This document shows positions 9,070 to 20,364 of a stretch of 46,704 bases of DNA, one piece after another. The DNA is from Pelomyxa schiedti (lineage: Eukaryota > Evosea > Pelobiontida > Pelomyxidae): NCBI GenBank assembly GCA_020536535.1, contig JAHLWZ010000333.1, positions 1 through 46,704 of the forward strand, read 5' to 3'. The position numbers and the translations under genes are program-made. Each line of letters begins with the position of its first letter. The stretch's first letter is position 1. The notes under the pieces were generated by a model. The model had not been told where the DNA came from, did not search any database, and worked only from the letters and a program-made list of their open reading frames with translations.

Positions 9070-11017
9070 CTATCCACTTGCCAGGCTCGCGGCATTGATT
9101 GGGTCACCAGTGGGCATAACGGTGGTGCCTTGGTGGTCTCCCACAATGGGTGGAGTGCTGCCGGATGTTTGTTGTTGCTGTTGATTGGGCCAGGTTGTTG
9201 TGGAGCAGAGGTGTATGAGCGTTTCGTGTAACTTGGAGAACGTCGGCCGGTCTTTGGGGTCTGTCTGCCAGCATAACTGCATGACGTTGGCAACTTCTTG
9301 TGCCACGTGCGATGGTGGGTACAGACGTTCCCCCTGCTGCAGGAAATCCAAAATGGTAACGCATTCTTCCATCAAGTCCTCGTAGGGGTCTCCCCCACGG
9401 GAAAGAATTTCCCACATCACAACTATGGTAAAGGTTGGTGCGATATAAAAAAAAACACAGTAGAAGTTCCGCATACCACCAAAGCTCCATACGTCACTTG
9501 CTTTTGTGGCGGGATCTCCCAGCAGCACTTCCAAGGCGGCCCATTTTCTACGTGCGGTATTAGTGTAATTGTTTTATAAGGTGAGTGCGTACTTTGGAAG
9601 ACAGTTGGATGTGGACCAGTATTCATTTGTGCAGAACCGAGCTTGTCCCATATCTGGAAGGGAAGTTAAATTGAAAACCGCGTCCACTTCAGGTTACCTG
9701 AAACTTTGACACAATACTCCCCATTAGCGAGTTTGATGTACAGACAATTTCTACAAGCCAAGTCTCTGTGGATGATGTTGCTCTGTGCGAGGTATTCCAT
9801 CCCTGCAGAAACATCCCTGCACATCAGTAGCAAATCAGTCTCGCTTATCGATGGGCATCCGCAGGCAGTCCCAGTGTGTGAAGAAGATGTCTGAAGGAGT
9901 TGCAACAAATTGCCATGGCACAACTCCATCACGAGCATGCGATTTCCATCTATTGCACAAGTGCCAAAGAACTGAACTATATTGGGATGTGATACCCTTG
10001 TAGAGCTTAGTGCACAATTAAATTCAAGCAGAACCCACCTGGACAATATTGCCGCTTCCCTGTTGATCAAGGCAGTAGATTCGGAGACTACTTGGTGTTT
10101 GCCGGGAGTATTTTTGACTTGTTTCACGGCCACTTTGGTTCCATTCCAGTGCGCGTTCCACACCGTACCAAAAGAGCCCGATTTGATCTCTGAGACAAGC
10201 TCCACACCACTGAGCAATACTTCCTCTGCAGGTTCAGTTTCTCGTTCTGCCTTGACAATGGTCAATACAGAAAGGAAAATGATTCTCTTTTTACCTGGTT
10301 ATTGTGAAACTGTCCCCTTGGAGGGAATTGTGGCATGTGAGTTTCTTGTGTTTGGCTACTCTGCACATCCCAAGACAATATCTCTAGCTGGTAGCAAGAA
10401 TTACTAGGAGTTTTAATGGAAGGTTCCAAACCTGTTTCAATATAGGAGCAAGTACACCACGTCTCGCATCTGGAGGAAAATGTGATAGGGAATCACAGAC
10501 TATACGTCTGGCCTCATTTATTGCGTCAATAGATGGCTGAGGAGGTGAATTCTCAAGGAAGGCCTATGGAGTGCGTAAGAACACGAGTTCAGGCTATGGG
10601 AGCCAAACCATGTTTTGTAAAGGATGTGTGCCTACGGAGGGATATGTTGACAGAGAACTCGTCTTGTGAGCTCCGTGATTAACAAACGACTACAAGAATT
10701 TTTAAGTGTAAGGAAAATGTTAAGATATATAACTTAAAGATATTTTCTAACTTAAAAATGCAGTAATGGTGGGTTACCCCATGGTCACCTGTAGGCCGCG
10801 CTACTCTCCTCTCTTTGATAGCGCGATCAGACTGGGTATTTTGGGAGTTGCAGATGAGGCGAATGTCGCGCTTGGGTGTTATTGCGGCGGGGTTTGTTGC
10901 AGTTGCAGCGACCACCGATGGGCAGTCGCGCAGCACCTCCTCCGCGCTGTTTGTTTGTTGGTCGTTGTTGGAGTTAGTTTCCCCTCGCTCCGCCGGTCGC
11001 GTTTCCGCTATCGACAT
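9070..11017 (-). CDS. Tyrosine-kinase-like protein kinase
   Basis: Multi-exon gene; kinase domain in the C-terminal half. Motifs in order: glycine loop IKSGSFGTVW, VAVK lysine, SHPNIVQFFGTC, catalytic loop IIHRDLACRN (the Ala and Arg-Asn pattern of tyrosine kinases rather than HRDLK), activation start SDMGQARF where DFG is expected, KKWAALEVL in place of APE, SDVWSFG, VVMWEILSRGGDPYEDL, and CWQTDPKDRPTF. Short introns separate these, e.g. SR|VSHPNIV and FG|VVMWEIL. The tail is Gln/Ser/Thr-rich. Upstream exons give HPLQNMAFLENSPPQPSIDA, DSLSHFPPDARRGVLAPIL and an N-terminal exon from ATG 11017 (MSIAETRPAERGETNSNN); these show no known domain, and the first junction is the weakest. Probably cytosolic. 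Confidence 0.7.
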
Positions 11018-11285
11018 CTCACCCTCCTCAAAACGGTTTTTTTTTTCTTTGTTTGCTCTGAGGCTTCGAGAAAAAACGAGCAGGGCAACGATGCCAAATT
11101 GGTGGACAGCTCGCACAAAAAAAAAAGAAAAAGAAAAAAGATCTAGTGATCATCAGGACACTTGGTGCCCTAAGAATTTTCAATGAAACTCGATTTCACC
11201 CGCAACTGTTCCATGGTCACTCACCGTAACGTTATTTGAAGTTGTTGTTGCGGATGTTTTTGATTTTTTGCATTCTTGTACACGC

Positions 11286-14055
11286 CTATTCATCATCAGG
11301 GTATTCTATCACCTTGGGTTCGAAGGAGGGATCGCTCAGGGGCGTCAGCAGCTCCCGCATGGAAACCAGCTTGGCCACTAGCTCGGTGAGGTTCATAGCC
11401 GTAACAACAGGAGGCGGAGACCCAGGGCTGTGGGTGAAGCAAGTGTAGCTAAGTGCAGTAGGCACAGCACTGTAAGTGGAACGCGAGACCCTAGGGGGTT
11501 ATGGTGTGTAAGTATACTATACTTAGGGGGAGTTTGGGTTTGTTGGCGTGTGAAGATAGATACCTCCGGTTGAGCGGCGTGAGCTGCATGGGGTTGGATG
11601 GGCTCGGACCCTGGAAGGAAATGGTGAAGGGCGTCTTCACGGGGTCGTTCATGCTAAATCGCACAAGGAAAGTGCCGGCCGGGTGGTCTCTTAGCCTGGT
11701 GACAGCTTCGTCACCGTTGATGTTGGGATGGAACCATCTTTATAACCGGTTAAATTAACGGAAAAGGAACGGAGCTGTAACCGCACTGTTGTGAAGATAG
11801 TATCACAATCTTTGTTAAAAAAAAAAACAATTTAGAGAAAAAGTCTTTTTTTATGGTTGTAGAGGATACATACATCCCGCAGAATATAGCTGCTCTCCGG
11901 GAGATAAAAGTCACCAAACCATTGCTGAAGTAGATTAAATCTACTCATTGTCACAGATTCATTTTCTAAGGAGACATAATAAGAAGTAGCTACTTTCATT
12001 TCAACGAACGAGAAAGTATTCGACGGCATTGGGAGGAAAACCCAACCCGAGGGAGAGACCTTGAGAATGCTGACCAACTTACTGAAATTGGATCTTCCTG
12101 TTTACATTACAATCGCAATGTGATAAATCGGATGTACCTGAAACTGAGAATGGACGAATTTGTTATGCCAAAATACACGAGCAGTTGCAGAGGTAATCTG
12201 CGATTCCACACGTAGTTTCTCAAGCTCGCTTAAGACGAAATCCATCTTCGGCCTCTGCGGGTGAGAATGTTTGAGATATACGGTGAGTAATATTGAAAAA
12301 AACCTCAGCTGCTGCTGGGTTCCAACAATGTTGCATTAATGATGCCTATTTAATTGTGTGAGAAAGTACACTAATGCTACAGAGAGATACCAAAGCAGAT
12401 GGAGTAGGAGTTTTAGTTGAGGGAATAATTTCTGGGATGGCGGGGCGATGTCCCCCACGAATTATATCCATTTCAAAGTGTTGGACTTTTTCCAAGTAGG
12501 TGGGGAACTGGTCGTACTCCTGGTACGCTGGTTGCTCTGAACAAATCTCCCAAAGAATAAGTCCAAAGGCATGCCTGAATGAAGGTTAAAAAGATGATTG
12601 CAGTTCTTCGTTGCGTACACATCTGAAGCTGCAGACGCCGTTTTAGCCTTAGTATAAACTTCTGGAGCCATATACTTAACTGCAGGTTCTCAGTAAAACA
12701 AAAGGAGCAATATCGATAGACCGTTTCCAAGAACTCTCTTATCGGCGATATTTGGTTGATCCGCCGTAAAGAAGTCGCCAAAACTGAGATCTGCAACCTT
12801 CAGTGTCATAGTGTCATCCATCAAAAAGTTTTCTGAGATGTTTAGGGTAAGTTAGAGTGCAGTGCACCGAAACCTGGCTTTAAATCCCTGTGATTTTTCA
12901 GAAATTGGTAAAGTATTACTAAGAAACTTGGTTTTACCTGTGAACCATGTTTTTGACAAGGTGCATCCAAGCAATTCCTCTAGCCTTAATAACTGTGTCA
13001 ACGCTAGGATACTGGGAGTTTTTGCATACGGCATCTGTTGCTAGACGCAGTTTCTTCTCCAATGTGAGTCCTCCTTCATAATACTTATGCAATTCTCTTG
13101 GTACAGAAGACTTCCTAACAAACAAGATTGTTACCAACGACCTAGAGAGGAAAAACCCTCAGGAACCGGAAAAGGAAGTCATAAAGGTTACACAGCATGC
13201 GTTCCAAAACAATAATTACCTTGGGTTCAGTTGTACAAGCCCCTGTTACTATCAGATAGATGTCTATAAAATGAGGACACACCGTAAAATAATACAACAT
13301 TTTGGTGCACAATTTCTCTGAGAATTATTTAGACTATATACACCAACTTAATTCGTACTTGAGCATTGCTATCTCCTGTTTGAATAGGCTCACGTCTTCA
13401 CATTTATTTTGCACTTTCACTGCCACTTTTGTTCCCAAAACAGTACCTGATAAAGGGGGGGAAAAGATGAGATAATAGAGTGGAAGTAGTGGAATTCATA
13501 CCACTGAATACAGTTCCAAACCTGCCACTGCCAAGGCAATCAGCTTCGCTGTACTTTATCAAAGATCTCGGAACCTCAGGATCTCTGCCCCTCAATTGGA
13601 AGCCTCCCGTCTGCGAAGGAGTGGATGTCGGCGGGGGGTTTCCTCTGTCAGATCCACCAGTGGTCGTATTAGTTGTAGTTGTCACGGCAGCGCTGTTGTG
13701 ACCAGTAACAGCAGCAGTAGATGTGGCATAAACCGTACGTGCAGATGGCACAATAGGCGGTGGTGGCGTAGATGGTGGTGGCTGTGTTTTTATTCATTAA
13801 TGAACAGCCAACATAAACATAATACACAGCACGACCGTCGTCAATCCAATGGGGGAGGAGGAAAAAAAACAAGTAATAATGAGATCTCACTATGTTACTT
13901 GTGTGCCCGCTGTGTGACGACGACATCCCTTGGTAAAATTGACAACAACGCAGGCAAAGCACAACAACGAAACGTGGTTTGTAATTTGACTCGTTTGGTA
14001 ATTTTGGATCTTTCTGCAGAGGACTCACTGACGAACCAACTGTCGATTGGGCCAT
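11286..14055 (-). CDS. SHK-like dual-specificity kinase with C-terminal SH2 domain
   Basis: Many-exon gene with the order seen in Dictyostelium SHK kinases: Pro/Thr-rich N-terminus, kinase, linker, C-terminal SH2. Kinase motifs: LGSGRFGTVFSG, VAVK, VHQNVVLFYG, VHR + DLKP (a 14-nt microexon) + ENFLMDD, LKVADLSFGDF, VKYMAPEVY, SDVHAFGLILWEI, LMQHCWNPAAAERPK. Linker: LEKLRVESQITSATARVFWH. SH2: WFHPNINGDEAVTRL, GTFLVRFSMNDP, FTISFQ, then a last exon ending PSFEPKVIEYPDDE and a stop at 11286. DFG appears as DLS. HRDLKPEN indicates Ser/Thr or dual specificity. The start (ATG 14055) and the exon just before the SH2 domain are uncertain: no donor of the right phase was found near 11870. Confidence 0.75.
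12874..12887 (-). other. 14-nt microexon encoding the catalytic-loop DLKP
   Basis: Sequence GGATTTAAAGCCAG on the minus strand, preceded by ATCACAG and followed by GTTTCG. It joins VHR (codon AG|G) to ENFLMDD (codon G|AA), giving HRDLKPEN. Without it the kinase lacks its catalytic Asp and the frame is broken. Confidence 0.8.
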
Positions 14056-14186
14056 TAGTTGTGTATCAATGGTGGAGAAACGTTATGGGCACTTGGTTGG
14101 ATCTCTCTGAGAAGAAACACTCATCAATCGGGAAGTACTTCAATTAAAAAAAAGTCGGTGTTGTCTGCGGTGTTCTACCCAAACCC

Positions 14187-15077
14187 ATGGTTTATATTTG
14201 TGTGGTGGTTTTTGAGGGTTTTTTTTATTATTATGGGTTGTTGCCTTCTCGTGATGCTCCTTTTCATTTTCTTTTTGGAATTATTTTAAAGTATATACAC
14301 CACTAGTATCACTTTGTACTGTTGTTCAACCGGCAAGGCAAATGCCGACTAAGCAAGTTTTACACGTCGTATACAATGAAAGAAAAGCAAAAGATAGCAC
14401 GAGAAGTGGTGACTATTGTACTGGCACGGCCAAACAGGATGTGCAACTTTGTTGAATGGAAAGACATGAAAATCATATTCAAAAGGTGAGGGTGTTTTGT
14501 TTGTGCAAGTGGGCGACCCGAATCTTTAATATTAGCATTAATATTTACAGCGACTCTTTAGATATGCCAGCTTGTATTTCATGGTCAGCGTCGACAAAAA
14601 TGACAATGAATTGCTGGCACTGGAAGTTATACACCACTATGTCGAATCTTTAGATAACTATTTCGGCAATGTTCCTCTTCCTTACAATACTGTTGGTGTA
14701 GTAACCTCCGCAACAAAAACATTGCAGGTTTGTGAACTCGACTTGATTTACAATTTCCACAAAGCGTACTATATTCTCGACGAGATACTAATGGCCGGCG
14801 AAATCCAAGAAACAAGCCAACGTGCCGTTCTCAGAATGATCGAGCAAGCTGACCAACTCCAGGTCGGCATTCCCCCTCAAACAAAACAAAACGAAATTAA
14901 ACCCAAAACCCCCCCAGGCATCACTAACAAAAACCCTAATACACAGGAAAACCCTGAAGAAGCTACCGGCGGTACATTTTTCCCTCCAAACCAAACAAAA
15001 GCACTCTATTCTCCTCTTCCTATCCTCTACCTCACGACTGTATTACAATCCCTTCTCACTTTGTTGCAACAGAGTAA
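14187..15077 (+). CDS. ap1s: AP-1 complex sigma (small) subunit
   Basis: Six-exon model, 151 aa (456 nt, in frame): 14187-14189, 14307-14485, 14562-14670, 14728-14862, 14947-14971, 15073-15077. The protein closely fits clathrin adaptor sigma-1: [111 protein letters not shown] and the EQADQLQ ending favour AP-1 over AP-2. It acts with gamma/beta/mu-1 on clathrin carriers at the trans-Golgi network and endosomes. Exon 1 would encode only the initiator Met (ATG|GTTTAT); this is inferred because the frame upstream of YHFVLL hits a stop inside the TAG of an acceptor. The last two small exons are also inferred. Confidence 0.85.
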
Positions 15078-15501
15078 AGAACTGTATCCGAAGTGCATCA
15101 CCGAAAATTTAAAATAGAACGAAAAAACCCAACAGTTTTTTTCATTTTTTTTGTCGTTCGAATCCAACGTCCTAAGAAACTTCCAGGAATTAAAAAAAAC
15201 GCCGATTCTACGAGCAAACCAGATAAAACAACCAAAAGAAACATCACATCGTTGCCAACTCCAAACCAAAAAAATAAAAAACAAACCCCAATAACCAACT
15301 CTCCGCATGGGTTTGTTTCTTACCTCAAAGAAAAAAAATTGCTTGTCTGTACGGGTTTTGTTTCAGTTTGCGTTTTTCGTTTTGTTTTTTTGCTTTTTGT
15401 TTATAAGCCCGTGTTTTGTGCTATGTTACCTGGTTTTTTTGTTTTCGCTTTTTGTTTGTGTTAGTTGTTTTTCTGGCAATTTGGAGCGATGTTGACTTTC
15501 C
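15078..15501. other. Low-complexity intergenic stretch, no gene seen
   Basis: A-rich then T-rich sequence between AP-1 sigma and the RING-TRAF gene. Open frames here (Lys/Asn- or Phe-rich) are compositional. It presumably carries the 3' end of one transcript and the promoter of the next. Confidence 0.5.
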
Positions 15502-18500
15502 ATGTCTGTTGTTTATGCAGCGTTCCAATCATTCCGACCAAAATGTGGCATGGACTTCAAGTATGTTGAGGCCTTGGATAAGAACCCACTTTTGAGCATT
15601 GTTCTGTGCACTGTGTGCCATGGCCCGTGGCTTGATCCAATGACCCACTTGTCATGTGGTGCTACATTCTGTGCCAACTGCATCAAGGTTTTTCGTTGTT
15701 CTCATCATTTCCTGCATTGATTTGGGAAATGCTTTTTTTTTCCCCCAGAGCAATCTTTGCCCCGGTTGCTCTCAAGAAATGAGTGTACACCAGAAAGTAC
15801 CTGTGCGTGTTGGGACCTTCCTGACATTAGTAGACAACCTCAATGTTTTCTGCCCAACATGCAATGCTGGTCTTCCTCGAAAGCAGGCAGTTAGCCATTG
15901 GAACAAGTGCCAAATTTGTGAGTTGAATTTTTCCTTCCTTCCAAGAAACTCAAAGTCCTCCAGCCTGCCCACAAGGATGTGGCGAAAAGGTGACCCCCTT
16001 GACTCTTGCTCACCATCAGGATAGTGCCTGCCCAGATTTGGTTATATCTTGTCCTGTCTGTTTACTACAGGGGAAACGCAGACTTATCTCCTCCGCGGAG
16101 CATAAGAATGTTTGCCCAATTGGTATCCCCTTACTCTCTCTTTTTGCCCTCACAGTTTCCGAATAGAGTGCACGAATGGTTGCTCACAGAAAGTTGCTCC
16201 CCGAGACATGGCTCATCATAACGAAGTTTGCCCCGAGGCTCTTATTCCTTGCCCAAGGTGTTCCATGCAAGTCAAGCGAGGGAAGTACACCTCGGACCAC
16301 GTTCCAGTTTGCCCAATAAGTATGCACATTTCGTTACGTCTCCCTAGTAACAAGTGGTAAAGAGTGTGGGTGTGGAGCGATGATTGCACCAAAGGATATG
16401 CCAGCGCATGAGGCTTCTGGATGCGCTACAGCCCCAGTTCGCTGTCCTGTTGTTGAATTGATGTGCCCTTGGATAGGTCTTGTCTTTACTGAAAACAAAC
16501 AAACTCTTACATGGCCGTACAGGAGCAAAAAATACCGTTGAAGAGCACAAAAGGACCTGCCGCTTCTTTGCAATGAGAGACATTCTTCAACCGATTATGA
16601 ACATGATTGCAACAAGTGGTTCCCATCTCACATATAACAGCAAGGGAAAGAACCTTGCTGGGCAGGATTTGAGCCGCAAGATAATGCGAGGGTGGAATTT
16701 AGCCGGTGCCGATTTGACTGGATGCAACCTTGAAATGGCTGATCTCTCAAATGCCGATTTGACGGGTGCCAACCTAACTGGTGCCAACTGTATCCAAGCC
16801 AAGTTTAAAGGAGCTAATTTGAATGGCGCTGATTGCTCGGGTGCTATAATGGCAGGCTGTTCTTTCAGGGGAGCCGATATGACATCATGCAAACTTATTG
16901 GAGCTGTTTTGACTGGTGCCGACTTGAGTGATACCAAAGTTACAGGAATGAAAGTAGCAAATGCCAATTTGGTGGGCGTGAAGAGGATGGCTACGGTTCC
17001 AGGATCCAGTCTCGAGAAATCTGTTGGTATATTGGGTTGTTCTTTAAACTCTTTTTCATTTACATTTGCTTAGCTGACTGGCCCAAGAACTGCTGGAAGG
17101 AAATGTCAGGACTTGATATTCAGTTCGCCGACAATCGCCTCACCGTGAAAAACACCTCCGACAACACCCAAAGTACATTTGCCGAAACAGGCATCCCAGT
17201 TGGAGGCGTTTTCACCTGGAAAATAAAGGCAGTCAGCGCTGATTGCAGACACGTTGGTTGTGGTGTTGCAACCCCAGCCGCCCAAGTCGGCCGAGGAAAC
17301 CACGGTGATAAGGAAGGGTGCTGGAAGTGGCAAGCAGGTGGTCTCACAGTTACCAACGGTGCCACCCAGGATACTGAAGAGCGATTCACTAGTGGAGATG
17401 TGCTTACCCTCCTCTGCGATAGAAGACAAGAGCCCACTGTTTTTACTATTGCGAAGAATGACAAAGAAGTGAAACGATTCCAAATAGTAAGTTTCAAATG
17501 ACAACAATACTCTTACCTCCTTTCCAGCGCTCGGATGCTGAACTTATTCCTTTCGTTTCCGCGTGCTGCCGGGGCAATCATATGACTGCCGATTTTAGCG
17601 TAAAGCAACCTCTTGCCCTCGAGCTTACCGGTGCTATTGGTGTCGAAACGGCTACATTGGTTGACCCGGACGCACTTCTCGCAGCTGCCAAAGCTGCTGC
17701 TGGTGCGTCCCTCGTTGCTGGACCGAAACGCCGTATGATACTTTCTCTGAATTTCTTTAATTCTTACACCCTTCAGCCAAGGGCAAGTGGGCAGACGACT
17801 CTTGGCGCCATTTATCTGGAGTCAATGCCAACTTCACTGACAACGACCTGACACTGACCAATACTACTAACACAACACAAACTACGGTCTCCAAGATGGC
17901 CATTCCTCTTGGAACTGTGCGGTATTGGAAAATCAAGGTAAACAACAGCAGCTGTGACTCCTGCGGTTTTGGTCTTGTACATGCGGATAAAGTCGACACC
18001 ATCGCCAATACACACGCCGACAGTTCTCATTGCTGGAAATGGGAGAGTGTGGGAAGATACTTCCAGGACGGAACAAGAATTGACGAAGGTTCAGAGAGGT
18101 TTAGAACCGGTGATGACGCCGCCTTTGTCTGTGATCGTAGACCTGGGAAGCACACCCTCACCATATACAAAAATGGTTATTTTGATTTCTCAGTCCTACT
18201 TATTTGCTCAAGTACCACAGGTACAAAACTGAAGGTCCTTACGGGACTTCCGGAGACCAGTGACATGATATACCCCAGCATAACACCTTGCTGTACAAAT
18301 GACAGCTTCACCACTGACTTTGATGCCGTACCTCCGGAAGAAATTCTTCGAGACATTCCGGAGCTTACCCCACCCCCACCTCCACCACCTCCAAAAACCG
18401 TTGGTATGCGTAATCCCTTTTCAATTCGGACTCATTGCACTCTAAAGATATCAACTTATGGCCAAAGGACACTTGGCAACAACTGGAAGGATTGGACCTT

Positions 18501-19190
18501 ACATATGCCAATGAGGGTCTTACTGTTACTAACCCAGCCAAACGGACTCAATGCACAATTTCAACCCACGGCATTCCAGTCAATACCAAGCGATACTGGC
18601 AGGTCAGAATAGTTTCTGAAATTTCCCAATTGTTAACGTTTACATAAGATCATGGTCGAAGCCACAAGCTGCTCTGCTTGCGGAATTGCCGTCGTTATGG
18701 ATAATGCGCAGTACGGGCTCAACAGCCACGCCGATAAGACCAATTGCTGGAAATGGGAGAGAATCGGAAGGTAACCATCTTTGCAGTTTGTGTTCAATCT
18801 CAATTCCGGCCCAGGTTCTTCGCCAACGGAAGCCTTGTCTCCCAACTGGCCGGCTTTGTTGAAGGTGATATTCTCGGAGTATTCGTGGACCGCAGTGCCG
18901 GAAAGGGAACCATCACGTTCTTCAAGGTTCCTAGCACCGTTCTATAAACTTATAGCTAAAATACATAGAACGGGGATGAGATAACCACACTGAGCGGAAT
19001 CCCCGAAGACAACACACTCCTTGCATACCCGGCTGTTGTTCCATGCGGTACCGGGGCATCATTCACAGGCCTGTTTGACACCCCAATACCCGATTCCATC
19101 CTGGCAGCACAGGAAGCGGCCCTCCTCGCTGCCACCGCTGCTGCTTCACCATCCACAACAACACCTACAACTGCTGCCTCTGGCCACTAA
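15502..19190 (+). CDS. RING-like / TRAF zinc finger / pentapeptide repeat / triple SPRY-like protein
   Basis: Fourteen exons (15502-15687, 15749-15917, 15964-16122, 16167-16319, 16363-16476, 16523-17026, 17074-17486, 17528-17732, 17777-18175, 18221-18403, 18448-18602, 18649-18770, 18815-18926, 18969-19190) sum to 3096 nt, 1031 aa in frame. Domains: RING-like CTVCHGPWLDP...SCGATFCANC...LCPGC (the His is replaced by Ala) at 35-75; TRAF-type zinc fingers at about 110-285 (CPQGCGEKVTPLTLAHH, CTNGCSQKVAPRDMAHH, CGCGAMIAPKDMPAHE); pentapeptide repeats of type AxLxx at about 310-420 (LAGADLTGCNLEMADLSNAD); then three SPRY-like modules, each opening W..L.GL...FADN.LTV and sharing H-A/G-D...CWKWE, ending DRSAGKGTITFF. 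A PPPPPPPP linker precedes the third. Likely a cytosolic E3 ligase/adaptor; ligase activity uncertain because of the lost His. Confidence 0.8.
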
Positions 19191-19536
19191 AAATTGCACT
19201 TGTACTGGACAAGTAATAAACAAATAAAGGATTCCATAGTAAGAGGGCTATTTCAAACCAACAGAGGCGATTGTACTTTTTTTTGAAACCAAGTTCTTCT
19301 TTTTATCCAAACAAGTTGCCAACTTGTGGACCAGAAAGGAAAACAATTTTTTGTCGAAGGGGAGGAAAACAATGAAATTATTGTGATTGACAACCAAAGA
19401 GGATGCTTATACTTCGGGGGGGGATCCTCCAACCCCCAACATCGACAGGAGGGTGGGTCAAAAAAGAGGTTCTTACAACCCAAAATCACTCCACCACCAC
19501 TGAACATCCTCATCCTGTCCCACCAGAACCCGCATT
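19191..19536. other. Intergenic, no firm gene
   Basis: Contains the 3' end of the RING-TRAF transcript. A plus-strand frame stays open from about 19326 into the next gene's P-loop exon (NPHYDRPQVTVVG) but lacks an ATG, so it may be partly a 5' exon. Confidence 0.4.
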
Positions 19537-20346
19537 ATGACCGACCTCAAGTAACAGTCGTGGGCGGTGTGCTTCTTTATGTTTTTTTCCTCTCGTCTTT
19601 CTGGGGGCACATTTCCGTTTCCTCCCTGTAGTGTTTGTATAGATCACGGGTCCGGGAAAAGGGCGGTTTTTGAGCTTTGTCACCCTGCGAGTGAGGGGAA
19701 ACCGGTAAATGATTTTATCCACTCCAACGGGATAGTGTTTTGTGGCACTGCCTCTCCCTTCCTCCTGGTACTTTATCACAGTCTTCTAAAACACAACTAA
19801 CTTTCTCTCCAGTGGGAAGAGCCATACGTATGTTTGTCTCCTTCAACATTACACATTCTCACAATCTTCTTGCCAAGGGTGTTGATGCTGATGGAGGTTG
19901 TATCTGGCACTCAGACAAGGAACTCCATCTCCGTGAATCTCATGTCATTCTTGTGGTATACAACGCTGACGAGCCATTGGACACACAACTGTCGACTCTA
20001 CAACAATGGACCACCAAGATTAAAAGGTATTTCCCTTTCTTTTTCTTTGGTACATGAGGTTGACCTTGGAGCTACTATTAGGGTATCAAAAAAGCACTGC
20101 CACATCGTCGGTGTTGCAAACAGCCGATCTGCAAGTCCGGCATCAGTTGCCCCGTTGATGGACATGCCTGAAGTAATAAGGTGTGGAAAAAACCTATTTT
20201 TGCCATAATGACAACTAATGCGGACAATGATTGTCCAACCAAACAACAGGTTCAACTATTACGTGAACACAGACACTGGTGCTGGGATTGAGGATGTATT
20301 GGAGGGAATCGGTCTGTTGTTGGGATCGCCACTGCCAGAGGACTAA
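19537..20346 (+). CDS. Ras-superfamily GTPase-like protein, 5' end unresolved
   Basis: Short exons spliced in frame give a small-GTPase-like order: VTVVG + DHGSGKRAVFEL (P-loop GxxxxGK, but Arg instead of Ser/Thr after Lys), a weak switch region (AMGRAIRMFVSFN), CIWHSDKELHLRESHVILVV (beta-4 region), YNADEPLDTQLSTLQQWTTK, KKHCHIVGVANSRS where N/TKxD is expected, and NTDTGAGIEDVLEGIGLLLG at the G5/last helix. Introns: GTGTGC...TATAG, GTGAGG...TCCAG, GTATTT...TATTAG, GTGTGG...CAACAG. The stop is at 20344. The only nearby ATG (19537, MTDLK) is one base out of frame with VTVVG, so either an upstream exon supplies the start or there is a 1-nt deletion. No C-terminal prenylation Cys (ends LPED), so it is not a typical Rab. 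Confidence 0.55.
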
Positions 20347-20364
20347 TAAAGGGCAGGGGATGAT

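Noticed and set aside
15093-15495. Open frames encoding Lys/Asn- or Phe/Cys-rich peptides
   Set aside because: Low-complexity A- and T-rich spacer with no homology, no repeats of codon pattern and no splice support.
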